From: Nocardia sp. NBC_01329
GTDB taxonomy: Bacteria > Actinomycetota > Actinomycetes > Mycobacteriales > Mycobacteriaceae
Assembly (NCBI RefSeq): GCF_035956715.1
Contig: NZ_CP108381.1
Coordinates: 2,046,001 to 2,110,000, forward strand
DNA: 64,000 nucleotides
Reading direction: 5' to 3'
In this document: positions 53,501 through 61,777 of the stretch, in pieces
Position numbering within the stretch: the first letter of the stretch is position 1
Layout of the letters: each line of letters opens with the position of its first letter
Notes under the pieces: generated by a model
Seen by the model: only the letters and a program-made list of their open reading frames with translations
What the model was told of the DNA's origin: nothing
Databases searched by the model: none
Translations under genes and position numbers: made by a program

Positions 53501-53942
53501 GGACCCCGGCGACGATTTCTATGCCTACGCCGACGAACTCGACACCCTCGACGATATTCCGTTACGCGGGTACCTGACCGGCAGTATCGACGCGGTACTG
53601 CGCAGCCCGGACCAGCGCTGCGTGGTCGTGGACTACAAGACGAACCGTCTGGGCACCGGCGATCTCACGGTCGCCCACTACACCCGCGACCGGATGATCG
53701 CGGAGATGATCCGGTCGCACTATCCGCTGCAGGCACTGCTGTACTCGGTCGCGTTGCACCGGTACCTGCGCTGGCGACTGCCCGGTTACGACCCCGCGGT
53801 GCATCTCGGCGGGATCCGCTACCTCTTCGTCCGCGGGATGATCGGCCCCGGAACCCCGGCGGGGGCCGGGGTGTTCGACTGGACCCCGCCTCCCGGCCTG
53901 ATCATCGCTTTGTCGGACCTGCTCGCCGGAGGTGCTTCGTGA
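50580..53942 (+). CDS. recB: Exodeoxyribonuclease V subunit beta (RecB helicase-nuclease)
   Basis: The 1,120-residue UvrD-type helicase has Walker A ASAGTGKTYAIVGLAV near residue 35, motif Ia LLVTFSRAATQELRERTRD, motif II LVDEFQDTDPLQWEILR, motif III LVGDPKQAIYAFRGAEV, motif V IATVHASKGLEFPVVYL and motif VI LCYVALTRA. The C-terminal nuclease domain keeps GSIDAVLRSPDQRCVVVDYK, with the catalytic Asp and Lys. GTG 50580 has a GGAG site; 37 bp separate it from recC. Its stop overlaps recD. Confidence 0.96.
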   Translation: MTITTTVAAPEVPGNAFELCGPLPEGTTVLEASAGTGKTYAIVGLAVRYVAEAGVDISRLLLVTFSRAATQELRERTRDRFVAVAAALADPGTARTSSDELVRYLAAADPEEVRARRTRLRAALSDFDAGVIATTHSFCQRMLAELGLAGDHDPGARLVEEADELIRTVVDDLYLSRYARTPAPFSVKQAQRFAAAAVRDRQARLAPDTDDASAQRIAFAAAVRAETERRKRLAGLRDFDDLLVLLRDILADPARGPAACRRIRDRYRVVLVDEFQDTDPLQWEILRRAFHGYRPLVLVGDPKQAIYAFRGAEVLSYLDAVGHAGARRELTTNRRSDAGLLAALEHLLGGAALGHDEIVVPAVTPTQPRSRLRGPAEVITPLRLRCLPRTGAGHRGVSGFPNIHRQRARVAADLAADIVGLLESGTVVADSPRARPGEHTAEIISAEEPERPIGPGDIAVLVRTHTQLEVVRSALERAGVPVVLASGSSIFATRSATDWLWVLRALEQPHRADRVRLAALTPLFGYTGAELDTGGADLVGRVSAELRDAARLFARAGFAAVFDELATGTRLAPRLLAVEHGERRLTDIRHIAQLLDEVSVTEGLGLTALTRWLADRVREPTSGSVPGRGRRLDRDITAVQIATVHASKGLEFPVVYLPFAWDSSADPRPATLLMHDGDVRVLDIGGPDAPGYNARKERADSESAGEELRLCYVALTRACCQVVAWWAPSFGTAIAPLHRLLFGRTPDAAQPSARAAVAEDSVVVDRLRAWAAGAGESISVTAADPAAEPPVFRPWTDSGSGALAVATFDRDIDEYWRRTSYSALTATAHLIAPESEPEDAPGPADEPEVPAPLAEPGPGASSLMNDLPYGAEFGTLVHEVLERVDTDASDLAVEVRARCAESIGEMLSAADPDLLAKALVEVLRTPIGFGALADIPSRDRLCELEFELPLAGGDTPAGSAATLRAIAGAVRAHLDPGDDFYAYADELDTLDDIPLRGYLTGSIDAVLRSPDQRCVVVDYKTNRLGTGDLTVAHYTRDRMIAEMIRSHYPLQALLYSVALHRYLRWRLPGYDPAVHLGGIRYLFVRGMIGPGTPAGAGVFDWTPPPGLIIALSDLLAGGAS

Positions 53943-55885
53943 TACCCATCCGGGTGGCGCAGCGCGGGACCGGCATGCTGCGCGAATTCAACGAGGCGGG
54001 AGTGCTCTCGGCCGCCGATGTGCATGTGGCCGAACGGCTGGGCAGGCTCGGCGGGGAGGACCGCGAGTTGGTACTGTTCGCCGCCGCACTGGCGGTGCGC
54101 GCGGTGCGGTCGGGATCGGTATGCCTGGATCTCACCCGTATGCGTGAGATCGGTGTGGACGCCGACGCGGAACGCCCGGAACTATTGGTGGATCCCGCGG
54201 AGTTGCCGTGGCCCGAGGAGGCACGGGTAATCGAGGAACTGCGGGAGAGTCCGCTGGTGCTGGGTGGCCCGAACGGGCCGTTGCGTCCGCTCCGGCTCAC
54301 CGACCCGTCTCGTCCGGGGACCGGCCCGCTGCTCTACTTGGATCGCTATTACCAGCAGGAACAGATCATCCGGCGGGTACTCACCGCCCGCGCCGCCGAC
54401 CATCCGCAGACCGATCCGGCCGTGGTGCGTCGCGAACTCGACCGTCTGTTCGGCCCGCCGGAGACCACCGTCGACCGGCAGCGCATCGCCGCCGCGCTTG
54501 CCGCCACCCACTGGACCACGGTTGTCGCGGGCGGCCCCGGAACCGGTAAGACACACACCATCGCCCGGATCCTCGCGCTGCTCGTGGCCCAGCACGCTGC
54601 CGATCCCGGGAACGGTGGCGTGCCGCCGCGGATCGCGCTGGCTGCTCCCACGGGTAAGGCAGCCGCCCGGCTGCAGGAGGCTGTCCGGGATCAGGCGCCC
54701 GCCCTGGGCCTGCCGGAGTTGTCCGCCGCGACGCTGCACCGGCTGCTGGGCTGGCAGCGCGGCCGGACCACCCGGTTCCGCTATCACGAACACAACCGGC
54801 TGCCCTACGACGTGGTGGTCGTCGACGAGACATCCATGGTTTCGCTGACCATGATGAGCAGGCTGCTGGCGGCGCTGCGGCCCGATACCCGGCTCGTCCT
54901 GGCCGGTGATCCGGATCAGCTCGCCTCGGTCGACGCCGGCGCGGTGCTCGCCGACCTGGTGGCGGCACCCTTTCCCGGGACCGCCGACCCTTCCTTCGAG
55001 GAGGTGCTCGGTGCCGAACTCACGGCGGCCGGGGAAACCGGGGCGGCAATCGCCGACCGGGCAGATAGCGAAACTCTCACCGAATCGGAACGGACCCGGT
55101 TGCGTGGCGGTATCGTCCGGCTGACGCGGGGCCGCCGGTTCGGTGGCCGGATCGCCGATCTCGCGGTCGCCGTTCGGGCGGGCGAAACCGACGCCGCTCT
55201 GGAACTGCTGCGGGCGGGCGGCGATATGCTCGAGTTGCTCGGTCCGGATGAAATCGCCGCTGTCCGGGCCGATGTCGTCGCCACCGCGCAGGAGGTCACC
55301 ACGGCGGCACGCGCCGGCGATGCCGCCGCCGCCCTCGCCGCCTTCGAATCGCACCGTCTGCTGTGTGCTCACCGCAGGGGCCCGTACGGGGTCGAGCAGT
55401 GGGACCGCGCGGCGGCCGAATGGGCCGCGATGGCGGGCTCGGGGCCGGAGAACCGGTACGGCACCTGGTATCCCGGGCAGCCACTGCTGGTGACCGCCAA
55501 CGATCACGAGGCCCGGATCTACAACGGTGACACCGGGGTGGTGGTCTCCCGCCCGGACGGGTCGCTGCGGGTGGCACTGCAGCGCGGAGATGAGCCATAT
55601 CTGGTTCACCCCACTCAGTTCCCCGCGGTCGTCACAGTTTTCGCGATGACCATCCATCGCAGCCAGGGCAGTCAGTACGACGCGGTGACCATCGTCCTAC
55701 CGGAGCCGGGATCGAGCCTGCTCACCCGCGAACTTCTCTACACCGCGATCACCCGTGCACGCCGGCATGTGCGCATCATCGGGACCGAGGCGGCCATTCG
55801 CGCGGCGATCGACCGGCACGTCCTCCGCGCCAGCGGCCTGAGCTCCGACGATGCGGTACCGGTGCCGGCCGGTGCCGAGAGCTAG
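53939..55885 (+). CDS. recD: Exodeoxyribonuclease V subunit alpha (RecD helicase)
   Basis: The 648-residue SF1B helicase has an N-terminal domain (MLREFNEAGVLSAADVHVAE, DRYYQQEQIIRRVL), Walker A VVAGGPGTGKTHTIARI, LAAPTGKAAARLQEAV, motif II VVVDETSMVSLTMM, LAGDPDQLASVDAGAVLADL and the C-terminal FAMTIHRSQGSQYDAVTIVL with LLYTAITRARRHVRIIG. It starts at a GTG that overlaps the recB stop (GTGA), so translation is coupled. RecD is the faster 5'-3' motor of the complex. Confidence 0.96.
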   Translation: MIPIRVAQRGTGMLREFNEAGVLSAADVHVAERLGRLGGEDRELVLFAAALAVRAVRSGSVCLDLTRMREIGVDADAERPELLVDPAELPWPEEARVIEELRESPLVLGGPNGPLRPLRLTDPSRPGTGPLLYLDRYYQQEQIIRRVLTARAADHPQTDPAVVRRELDRLFGPPETTVDRQRIAAALAATHWTTVVAGGPGTGKTHTIARILALLVAQHAADPGNGGVPPRIALAAPTGKAAARLQEAVRDQAPALGLPELSAATLHRLLGWQRGRTTRFRYHEHNRLPYDVVVVDETSMVSLTMMSRLLAALRPDTRLVLAGDPDQLASVDAGAVLADLVAAPFPGTADPSFEEVLGAELTAAGETGAAIADRADSETLTESERTRLRGGIVRLTRGRRFGGRIADLAVAVRAGETDAALELLRAGGDMLELLGPDEIAAVRADVVATAQEVTTAARAGDAAAALAAFESHRLLCAHRRGPYGVEQWDRAAAEWAAMAGSGPENRYGTWYPGQPLLVTANDHEARIYNGDTGVVVSRPDGSLRVALQRGDEPYLVHPTQFPAVVTVFAMTIHRSQGSQYDAVTIVLPEPGSSLLTRELLYTAITRARRHVRIIGTEAAIRAAIDRHVLRASGLSSDDAVPVPAGAES

Positions 55886-55957
55886 ATCCGGCGCCGTGAG
55901 CTGATGAGGAGCGGGCTCCACCGAGCACGGCGGTGGTGCCGGTCGCCGTCGCAGTGG

Positions 55958-56659
55958 TCAGTCACCGGCAGGGTCCGTCGCCGGGAAGATACCGGGCAGG
56001 CTCATCGCGTAGTGCACATCGTCGGTATTGCCCAGGGTCGCCAGTACAACGCGGATCATCGTCAGCCGGGCCGCGGCAACGGTATCCGGATCGGGCTCGC
56101 GGCCGGGTTCGACCGCGCCCGAGATCCGGTAGACCACGTACTCGCACACGTGCAGTGCTGCGTCGAGGTCCAGCAGTGCCGGTACCGGACGGCCCAGCTC
56201 GGCGAATTTGGTGCGCACAATCGCGCGGATCCCGTCGAGGGCGGTGTTGCGGTACGCCGAGACCGGTGACCCGGGATCGTAGAGTTCGGCGAACAGCGGC
56301 CGCAGCATCGGACCGTGGCCGCGGGCCCAGCCCAGGTAGGCGTCGATGAGCCGGATACCGAGATCCACACCTTCACCGGACGCTTCGAGCGCGGCCCCGA
56401 TTCCGCCCACGAGTGCGGCATTGGAGACATCGAGTACCGCGTTGAGCGGTTCGGTGGCGTTGGCGAAATAGCGGTAGAAGGTCGGACGCGACAGCCCCGC
56501 CTCGTCGATGATCTGCGCGACGCTCGATCCGCGTGAGCCGTTGCGGGTGAACACCTCGGCGGTCGCCCGCACGATCCGTGCGCGTACCTGTTCGGCCTGT
56601 TCCTGCGTCTGCGGCGGCCGGCCGCGGCGGGCGGGTTGTTCGAGGTTCGACGCGCTCAC
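55958..56659 (-). CDS. TetR-family transcriptional regulator
   Basis: The 233-residue protein has an N-terminal TetR HTH (ARIVRATAEVFTRNGSRGSS, VAQIIDEAGLSRPTFYRYFA) after a basic GRPPQTQEQ leader, and a helical ligand-binding C-terminus. I chose GTG 56659 because GGAGG stands 7 nt before it; the frame is open 11 codons further up. It is divergent from a GabD2-like dehydrogenase and an SDR gene (180 bp apart) and probably represses that operon. Confidence 0.88.
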   Translation of the reverse strand: MSASNLEQPARRGRPPQTQEQAEQVRARIVRATAEVFTRNGSRGSSVAQIIDEAGLSRPTFYRYFANATEPLNAVLDVSNAALVGGIGAALEASGEGVDLGIRLIDAYLGWARGHGPMLRPLFAELYDPGSPVSAYRNTALDGIRAIVRTKFAELGRPVPALLDLDAALHVCEYVVYRISGAVEPGREPDPDTVAAARLTMIRVVLATLGNTDDVHYAMSLPGIFPATDPAGD

Positions 56660-56839
56660 GTTCGTTCCTCCGGCCTGTCTGTGAAATCCCACAGCTTCCG
56701 GCGGTTCCGGACTGTTGCATGGAACGGAGCCCTTGACACGGCGTACGGCACGGGGATTACCCTAACACCACTGTTCAATTAATCCTTTTCGCTGTGGTTC
56801 TGCGGCCGCGGCGCGAGAACGCTCAGGAGTACGCCGACG

Positions 56840-58411
56840 ATGACGACCGCCCAGCGTCCCGCCACCACCGCCGCGCTGAACCCGGATCTGGTGGAACCAC
56901 TGCTCGCCCGGGCCGCGGCCGGAGGTGCTCCGGCTGTCACGGTGACCGCACCGGCCACCGGCGAACGGATCGCCGAACTGCCGCAGTCCTCGGTCGCCGA
57001 TATCGACTCCGCCTTCGAGCGCGCCCGCGCCGCGCAGCGGCGCTGGGCGCAGGTGCCGGTCCGGGAGCGGGCCGCGATACTGCGCCGCTTCCACGATCTG
57101 GTACTCGCCGAACAGGACACCATCCTCGACATCGTCCAGACCGAAACGGGTAAATCCAGGGCACACGCCTTCGACGAGGTCGGCGACGTCGCGGTCAACT
57201 CCCGGTACTACGCCGCCACCGCACCCAAACTTCTGGCGCGTCGCAATCCGCGTGGTGTGCTGCCGGTGCTCACCGATGTACAGGTACGCCAACGCCCCAA
57301 GGGCGTGGTCGCGGTGATCTCGCCGTGGAACTACCCCCTCGCGCTGGCCGTCTCCGACGCGCTGCCCGCGCTGGTAGCCGGTAACGCGGTCGTGGGCAGG
57401 CCCGACAATCAGACGGCGTTCACCGCGCTGTGGGCCGTCGATGCGGCCGTCCGAGCCGGGCTCCCGGCGGATCTCTGGCAGATCGTGCTGGGCCGTGGTT
57501 CGGTGATCGGCGGCGAGGTGATCGCCCGCGCCGACTATGTCGACTACACCGGCTCCAGCGCCACCGGCCGCACCATCGGCCGCCTGGCCGGTGAACGTCT
57601 CATCGGTTGCTCGCTCGAACTGGGCGGTAAGAACCCGCTGCTGGTGCTGTCGGACGCCGATCCCGGCGCTGCCGCTCGCACCGCGGTTCGGGCCAGTTTC
57701 GCCTCGGCCGGTCAGCTGTGCGAATCCATGGAGCGCATCTATGTACACGAGAAGGTCTACGACCGGTTCGTAGCGGAGTTCGTCCCCGCGGTGAGAGCGC
57801 TGAAGCTGGGATCGCCGCTGGACTACTCGACCGATATGGGTTCACTGACCTTCCCTCGGCAACTCGATACGGTCCGCGCCCATGTCGAGGACGCGGTCGC
57901 CAAGGGCGCGACGGTACTGGCAGGCGGCGTGCACCGCCCCGATCTCGGCCCGTATTTCTACGAGCCGACGGTGCTCACCGATGTCACCGCCGAGATGACG
58001 GTGTACCGCGAGGAGACCTTCGGCCCGGTCGTCTCGATCTACAAGGTGGCCACCGACGACGAGGCCGTGACACAGGCCAACGACACCCCGTACGGTCTCA
58101 ATGCCAGTGTCTGGACACGCAGCGCGTCGCGCGGCCGGGAATTCGCCGCGCGGATCAATGCGGGGTCGGTGAACGTGAACGAAGGTTTCATCGCTGCCTG
58201 GGGCAGTGCCGACGCGCCGTCCGGCGGAGTCGGGATCTCGGGAACCGGCCGCCGGCACGGTCCGGAGGGACTGCTCAAATACGTCGACACCCAGACAATC
58301 GCAGTTCAGCGCATGCTTCCGATCGCACCGCTGCCGGGGATGTCGGAGGCGATGTGGGCGAAAACCATGACACTCTATTTCCGCGTTATGAAGACGCTGC
58401 GCCAGAAGTAG
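56840..58411 (+). CDS. Succinic semialdehyde dehydrogenase, GabD2-like
   Basis: The 523-residue aldehyde dehydrogenase has the NAD(P) site VVAVISPWNYPLALA (Asn164), TGSSATGRTIGRLAGE, the general base Glu260 in LELGGKNPLLVL, and catalytic Cys294 in ASAGQLCESMERIYV. These features and the long N-terminus match GabD2 of Mycobacterium tuberculosis. At the cofactor-binding site the usual Lys of VxKPD is Arg187 (VVGRPDNQT), which may change cofactor preference. It is followed at 41 bp by an SDR gene on the same strand. The TetR gene is divergent. Confidence 0.87.
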   Translation: MTTAQRPATTAALNPDLVEPLLARAAAGGAPAVTVTAPATGERIAELPQSSVADIDSAFERARAAQRRWAQVPVRERAAILRRFHDLVLAEQDTILDIVQTETGKSRAHAFDEVGDVAVNSRYYAATAPKLLARRNPRGVLPVLTDVQVRQRPKGVVAVISPWNYPLALAVSDALPALVAGNAVVGRPDNQTAFTALWAVDAAVRAGLPADLWQIVLGRGSVIGGEVIARADYVDYTGSSATGRTIGRLAGERLIGCSLELGGKNPLLVLSDADPGAAARTAVRASFASAGQLCESMERIYVHEKVYDRFVAEFVPAVRALKLGSPLDYSTDMGSLTFPRQLDTVRAHVEDAVAKGATVLAGGVHRPDLGPYFYEPTVLTDVTAEMTVYREETFGPVVSIYKVATDDEAVTQANDTPYGLNASVWTRSASRGREFAARINAGSVNVNEGFIAAWGSADAPSGGVGISGTGRRHGPEGLLKYVDTQTIAVQRMLPIAPLPGMSEAMWAKTMTLYFRVMKTLRQK

Positions 58412-58452
58412 GCCGCTTCCAGCTCCTCTGCGACGACAAGGATTCGAAACCG

Positions 58453-59280
58453 ATGAAACTGGAAACCGTGGCCGGTAAGAAGGTGCTGATCACCGGGGCC
58501 GCCATGGGCCTGGGCAAATTGTTCGCCGCCCGCGCGGTGCGCGAGGGCGCCGCCGCCGTGGTGCTGTGGGATATCGACGACACCGCGCTGCGGGAGACCG
58601 CGGCCGAGCTGACCGCCGCCGGTGGCACCGTGCACCCCTACGCGGTCGACGTTTCCGACGGCGCCGCGGTCGCCGCGGTCGCCGCGTCGGTACGCGTCGA
58701 TGTCGGGGCTATCGATGTCCTGGTCAACAATGCCGGCATCGTCCGCGGTAACACCTACTTCTGGGAAACCGAGGACCGCGACGATATCGACAAGACCATG
58801 GCGATCAATTCGATGGCGCCGATGTATGTGACCCTGGAATTCCTGCCGGCGATGGTCGCCGGGACCACCGAGGCCCGGGTGCTCACCATCTCCTCCTCGG
58901 CCGGGTTGGTGCACAACCCGCGGATGAGCGTGTACGCGGCGTCGAAATGGGCGGCGCTGGGTTGGTCGGATTCGGTGCGAATCGAACTCGAACAGGCCGG
59001 TCACGGCCACGTGAAGGTCACCACGGTATGCCCGACCTATATCGATACCGGGATGTTCGAAGGCGCCAAGGGTTTCTGGCTCACTCCGATCCTGGACCAG
59101 CACAAGGTCGTCGATACGTCCTGGACCGAGATGAAGAAGGGCACGCCGCTCGTGATCCTGCCGTGGACCTCGCGGCTCAACAAGGCGCTGTCCGGGGTAT
59201 TGCCGATCAAACTACGCGATCTGTTCCTGAACAAGGTTGGGGTATACCACTCGATGGACGAGTTCACCGGTCGGAAGTAG
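58453..59280 (+). CDS. Short-chain dehydrogenase/reductase
   Basis: The 275-residue SDR has the cofactor motif VLITGAAMGLGKLFAARAV, an acidic LWDID after beta-2 (suggesting NAD preference), VNNAGIVRGN, and the active site Ser in LTISSSAGLVH followed by Tyr/Lys in YAASKWAALG. A C-terminal extension (FWLTPILDQHKVV ... LSGVLPIKLRDLFLNKVGVY) resembles membrane-associated all-trans-retinol-dehydrogenase-like or fatty-acyl SDRs. It is co-transcribed with the GabD2-like gene. Its last 17 bp overlap the convergent methyltransferase gene. Confidence 0.87.
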   Translation: MKLETVAGKKVLITGAAMGLGKLFAARAVREGAAAVVLWDIDDTALRETAAELTAAGGTVHPYAVDVSDGAAVAAVAASVRVDVGAIDVLVNNAGIVRGNTYFWETEDRDDIDKTMAINSMAPMYVTLEFLPAMVAGTTEARVLTISSSAGLVHNPRMSVYAASKWAALGWSDSVRIELEQAGHGHVKVTTVCPTYIDTGMFEGAKGFWLTPILDQHKVVDTSWTEMKKGTPLVILPWTSRLNKALSGVLPIKLRDLFLNKVGVYHSMDEFTGRK

Positions 59281-60070
59281 CCACCGGTCGGCGGCCGACG
59301 GCCACGGTGGCGCCGAGGTCCGGTGCGCGGGCGATCCGGGCGATGAGCCCACTGCCGATGAGCAGTTCGGTGGCGGCCGGGATCTGATCGACGCCTATCT
59401 CGACCAGGAGACTGCCGCCCGGCGCAAGCCATCCGGCCGCGCCCGCTGCGGTGCGCCGCGCCAGGTCCAGTCCGTCGGGTCCGCCGTCGAGGGCGGCCGG
59501 GGGTTCGTGGTCGCGCGCTTCCGGGGGGAGCCGTGCGATCAGGTCGGACGGGACGTAGGGCGTATTGGCGAGCAGGATATCGATCCGGCCGCGCAGTGTG
59601 TCCGGTACCGCGTCGAACAGATCGCCTCGATGGACGTGCCCGCCGACCGCCGCCACGTTCTCTCGAGCACAGGTCACTGCGACGGGGTCGATATCGGTGG
59701 CCACCAATTCCGCCGCGCGCGTACCGAGTGCGGTGAGTAGGGCCAGACCGAGTGCCCCCGAGCCGCAGCACAGGTCGACTACCGTACGCACCGGATGGAC
59801 GGCGGCCAGCTCGAGCGCCTCGTCCACCATCAGGGCCGAGCGCCGGCGCGGTACGAACACGCCGTCCCGGACGCCGACCCGGATTCCACGGAACTGTGCC
59901 CATCCGAGGAGATGCTCCAGCGGGGTGCCCGCGATCCGGCGTGCCAGCAGCCTCGCCAGTTCCGCGTCTGAAGCTGCCGCGTCGGTCAGTAACCGGGCCT
60001 CGTCCTCGGCGAACACACATCCGGCGGCGCGCAGCTGCCGGGTGATCTCGACGGTGTCGAATGCGGTCAT
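59264..60070 (-). CDS. PrmC-related protein-(glutamine-N5) methyltransferase (unknown substrate)
   Basis: The 268-residue protein has a PrmC-like N-terminal helical domain (EDEARLLTDAAASDAELARL, TPLEHLLGWAQFRGIRV) and a SAM-binding domain (VVDLCCGSGALGLALLTAL, VATDIDPVAVTCARENV). The catalytic motif is NTPYVPS, not the NPPY of true PrmC, in line with the PrmC-related family TIGR03704. The substrate is unknown. ATG 60070 places the domain correctly; the frame is open upstream without motifs. Confidence 0.82.
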   Translation of the reverse strand: MTAFDTVEITRQLRAAGCVFAEDEARLLTDAAASDAELARLLARRIAGTPLEHLLGWAQFRGIRVGVRDGVFVPRRRSALMVDEALELAAVHPVRTVVDLCCGSGALGLALLTALGTRAAELVATDIDPVAVTCARENVAAVGGHVHRGDLFDAVPDTLRGRIDILLANTPYVPSDLIARLPPEARDHEPPAALDGGPDGLDLARRTAAGAAGWLAPGGSLLVEIGVDQIPAATELLIGSGLIARIARAPDLGATVAVGRRPVATSDR

Positions 60071-60141
60071 GGGCACAGTCTGGCGACTGTGGTCACCGCG
60101 TGCACCGGAAATACGGCGGTGTCGGCGAAGTCCGTGCCGGC

Positions 60142-60777
60142 CTATTGTCCGGTATCGAATGCCCAGACGGCGGCCGGCCGGCCGGTGGCCTTGGTGCGGC
60201 GGCGTTCCTCGGTCTTGGACAACCCAGGTATGCCCGAGAGGGTCCGGTTGAGGTTCGCGGCGTCGGGCCGGGCGCCCAGCAGGGAGGTGGCGAGATCGAC
60301 CGCGCGGGTCGCCGGGAACTCGTCGCCGAGCAGCGCCCTGGTCAGCGGGAGATCTTTCCAGAGCAGTCCCGTCAGCAGTCCGCGCGCAGCGCGCGCGATG
60401 CTGTTGTGATCGAAGGCCAGCGCGGGTGGACTGTCGAAGGACACCCAGTGCGCGGTTCCGGCGTGGGGTCCGGTCACCGCCCACATGACGATCGACAGGG
60501 TCGGTCCGCGCGGGTCGCGATTCGGCTCGTCGAAGGTCGCCAGCTGTCCGACCGGGCCGATGGCCTCGGCCGGTACCCCGAGTTTGGTTCGCACGGCCCG
60601 GCGTGCCGCCTCGGCGAGGCGTTCACCGCGACCGAGCAGCACGCCGGGTAACGCCACGCGCCCGGTGAAGGGCTCGTGCGGGCGTGCCGCTATTCCGAAA
60701 GTAGCCGCGGCGTCGTCGGCCCAGAACCGCAACGCCACGACATCCACCGATACCGCCGATTGGTCCACAACCCCCAT
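60142..60777 (-). CDS. NrtR-type regulator (degenerate Nudix domain plus winged helix)
   Basis: The 211-residue protein has an N-terminal Nudix-like domain (VDVVALRFWADD, FTGRVALPGVLLGRGERL, LATFDEPNRDPRGPTLSIVM) and a C-terminal NrtR winged helix (LAFDHNSIARAARGLLTGLL ... NLNRTLSGIPGLSK ... GRPAAVWAF). In the Nudix box the catalytic acids are gone: REXXEE reads RAVRTK (residues 60-65). NrtR proteins lost hydrolysis and instead sense ADP-ribose to control NAD synthesis genes. I chose ATG 60777, which gives the usual length. No NAD biosynthesis gene is adjacent. Confidence 0.78.
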   Translation of the reverse strand: MGVVDQSAVSVDVVALRFWADDAAATFGIAARPHEPFTGRVALPGVLLGRGERLAEAARRAVRTKLGVPAEAIGPVGQLATFDEPNRDPRGPTLSIVMWAVTGPHAGTAHWVSFDSPPALAFDHNSIARAARGLLTGLLWKDLPLTRALLGDEFPATRAVDLATSLLGARPDAANLNRTLSGIPGLSKTEERRRTKATGRPAAVWAFDTGQ

Positions 60778-60831
60778 ACTGCCGTATCCGGCGCTGGGGC
60801 CCAGACAAAGGGAATTGTCGTTCTTGCAATA

Positions 60832-60846
60832 GAGAATTTCATTCTC
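60832..60846. promoter_or_regulatory. AT-rich palindrome upstream of the NrtR-type gene
   Basis: GAGAATTTCATTCTC has exact 6-bp arms around TTC and lies in an AT-rich patch 54-68 bp upstream of the chosen start. It may be an autoregulatory operator or part of the promoter. The rest of 60778-61083 holds no recognisable gene. Confidence 0.42.
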
Positions 60847-61083
60847 AAAAGATTGAACGCCCGGAGCGCGTGTCGGCGGTAGACGACGCGGCATTCCATC
60901 ACGTTGTCCGGTCCGGCGCCGCGGCAGCAGTCGGGACCGGAACAGCGGGCCTCCCCTGGCGCAGGAGCGCATCGAGTGCTGCGGTTGCCGCCGGGCGTTC
61001 CGGGCCGGGCCGGATGCGGGGAGTACCACCGGGACGTCGAGGTGGCGTTCCAGCCAGCCGGCCGCGTCGGCCGGGAGTTCGGT

Positions 61084-61495
61084 TTACAGCGGCGTGGCAG
61101 TGGTGAGGAATTCGGTCAATGCCGTCTGATGAGCCAGGTCCTGCCAGATGCCCGGTTCGAGTGCGGTCCGGACGCCGTCCCGGGTGGCGTAAGCCGTGGC
61201 CGCCTGCGCACCGGCGGATATTTCCAGATGGTTGACCACCAACCCGTCCACGCCCTCGAACACCACTCGGCCGCGCCGCGCGAACCGCCGTAGTTTGTCC
61301 CGGCCAGTGATCCGCACCGCCGCGCCGAATTCGCGATAGGCATCCACGAGTGCCTCGACAGGCTCGTGGTCGTGTGCGCTCGTCGACCGACAGCAGCGAG
61401 AGCGGATCCGCGACGCCCAGCCGGGCGAGTCGCGCTGCCTCCTCGGCCAAGGCCAAGGGCTCCACCAGCACATGCTCGGAGAGCAGGGTGGGCAC
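61084..61495 (-). pseudogene. Frameshifted small gene of unknown function
   Basis: The 5' part (61495 to ~61378) reads MPTLLSEHVLVEPLALAEEA and LGVADPLSLLSVDER. A shift of one base near 61376 leads into a second frame reading HDHEPVEALVDAYREFGAAV, RFARRGRVVFEGVDGLVVNH and a C-terminal DLAHQTALTEFLTTATPL. Joined, they would make one ~137-residue protein. The cause is either true decay or a sequencing error at a CA-rich spot. The family is not recognised. Confidence 0.5.
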
Positions 61496-61777
61496 CCCAG
61501 AGAAGGAACCGGACCCGAACTGGGCGAAGGTATGGTGGCGCCCGCCCGGCCTCGTCGACCTAGAGGTTCATACACCCGGTGCGCTGGGCCGGGTGTGGGA
61601 CTCGAACGTTCGTTTCTGACCCACCGCATCGCGCGCAGCGGCAGATGCGGATGTCCGAACGCGCCGGTCGCGATACGAGCGCCCACCTCGGCTGGGCGTA
61701 GCCAATGTGGCCATGATCTCCTGGCCAGCTAGCCTGCTCGGTGAAACATCGACTCCCGATGAACCGATTCGAGCATC
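61496..61777. other. Intergenic, nothing firm
   Basis: No gene is supported. GGGACTCGAACGTTCG at ~61594 looks superficially like the T-arm of a tRNA on the minus strand, but no cloverleaf can be drawn around it. Confidence 0.3.

Noticed and set aside
54182-55657. A 491-codon frame on the minus strand
   Set aside because: It is the antisense shadow of recD without recognisable domains.
61590-61620. A tRNA 3' half (possible attachment site) on the minus strand
   Set aside because: The GTTCGAGTCCC string resembles a T-arm, but the stem does not pair and no acceptor or anticodon arm can be drawn.
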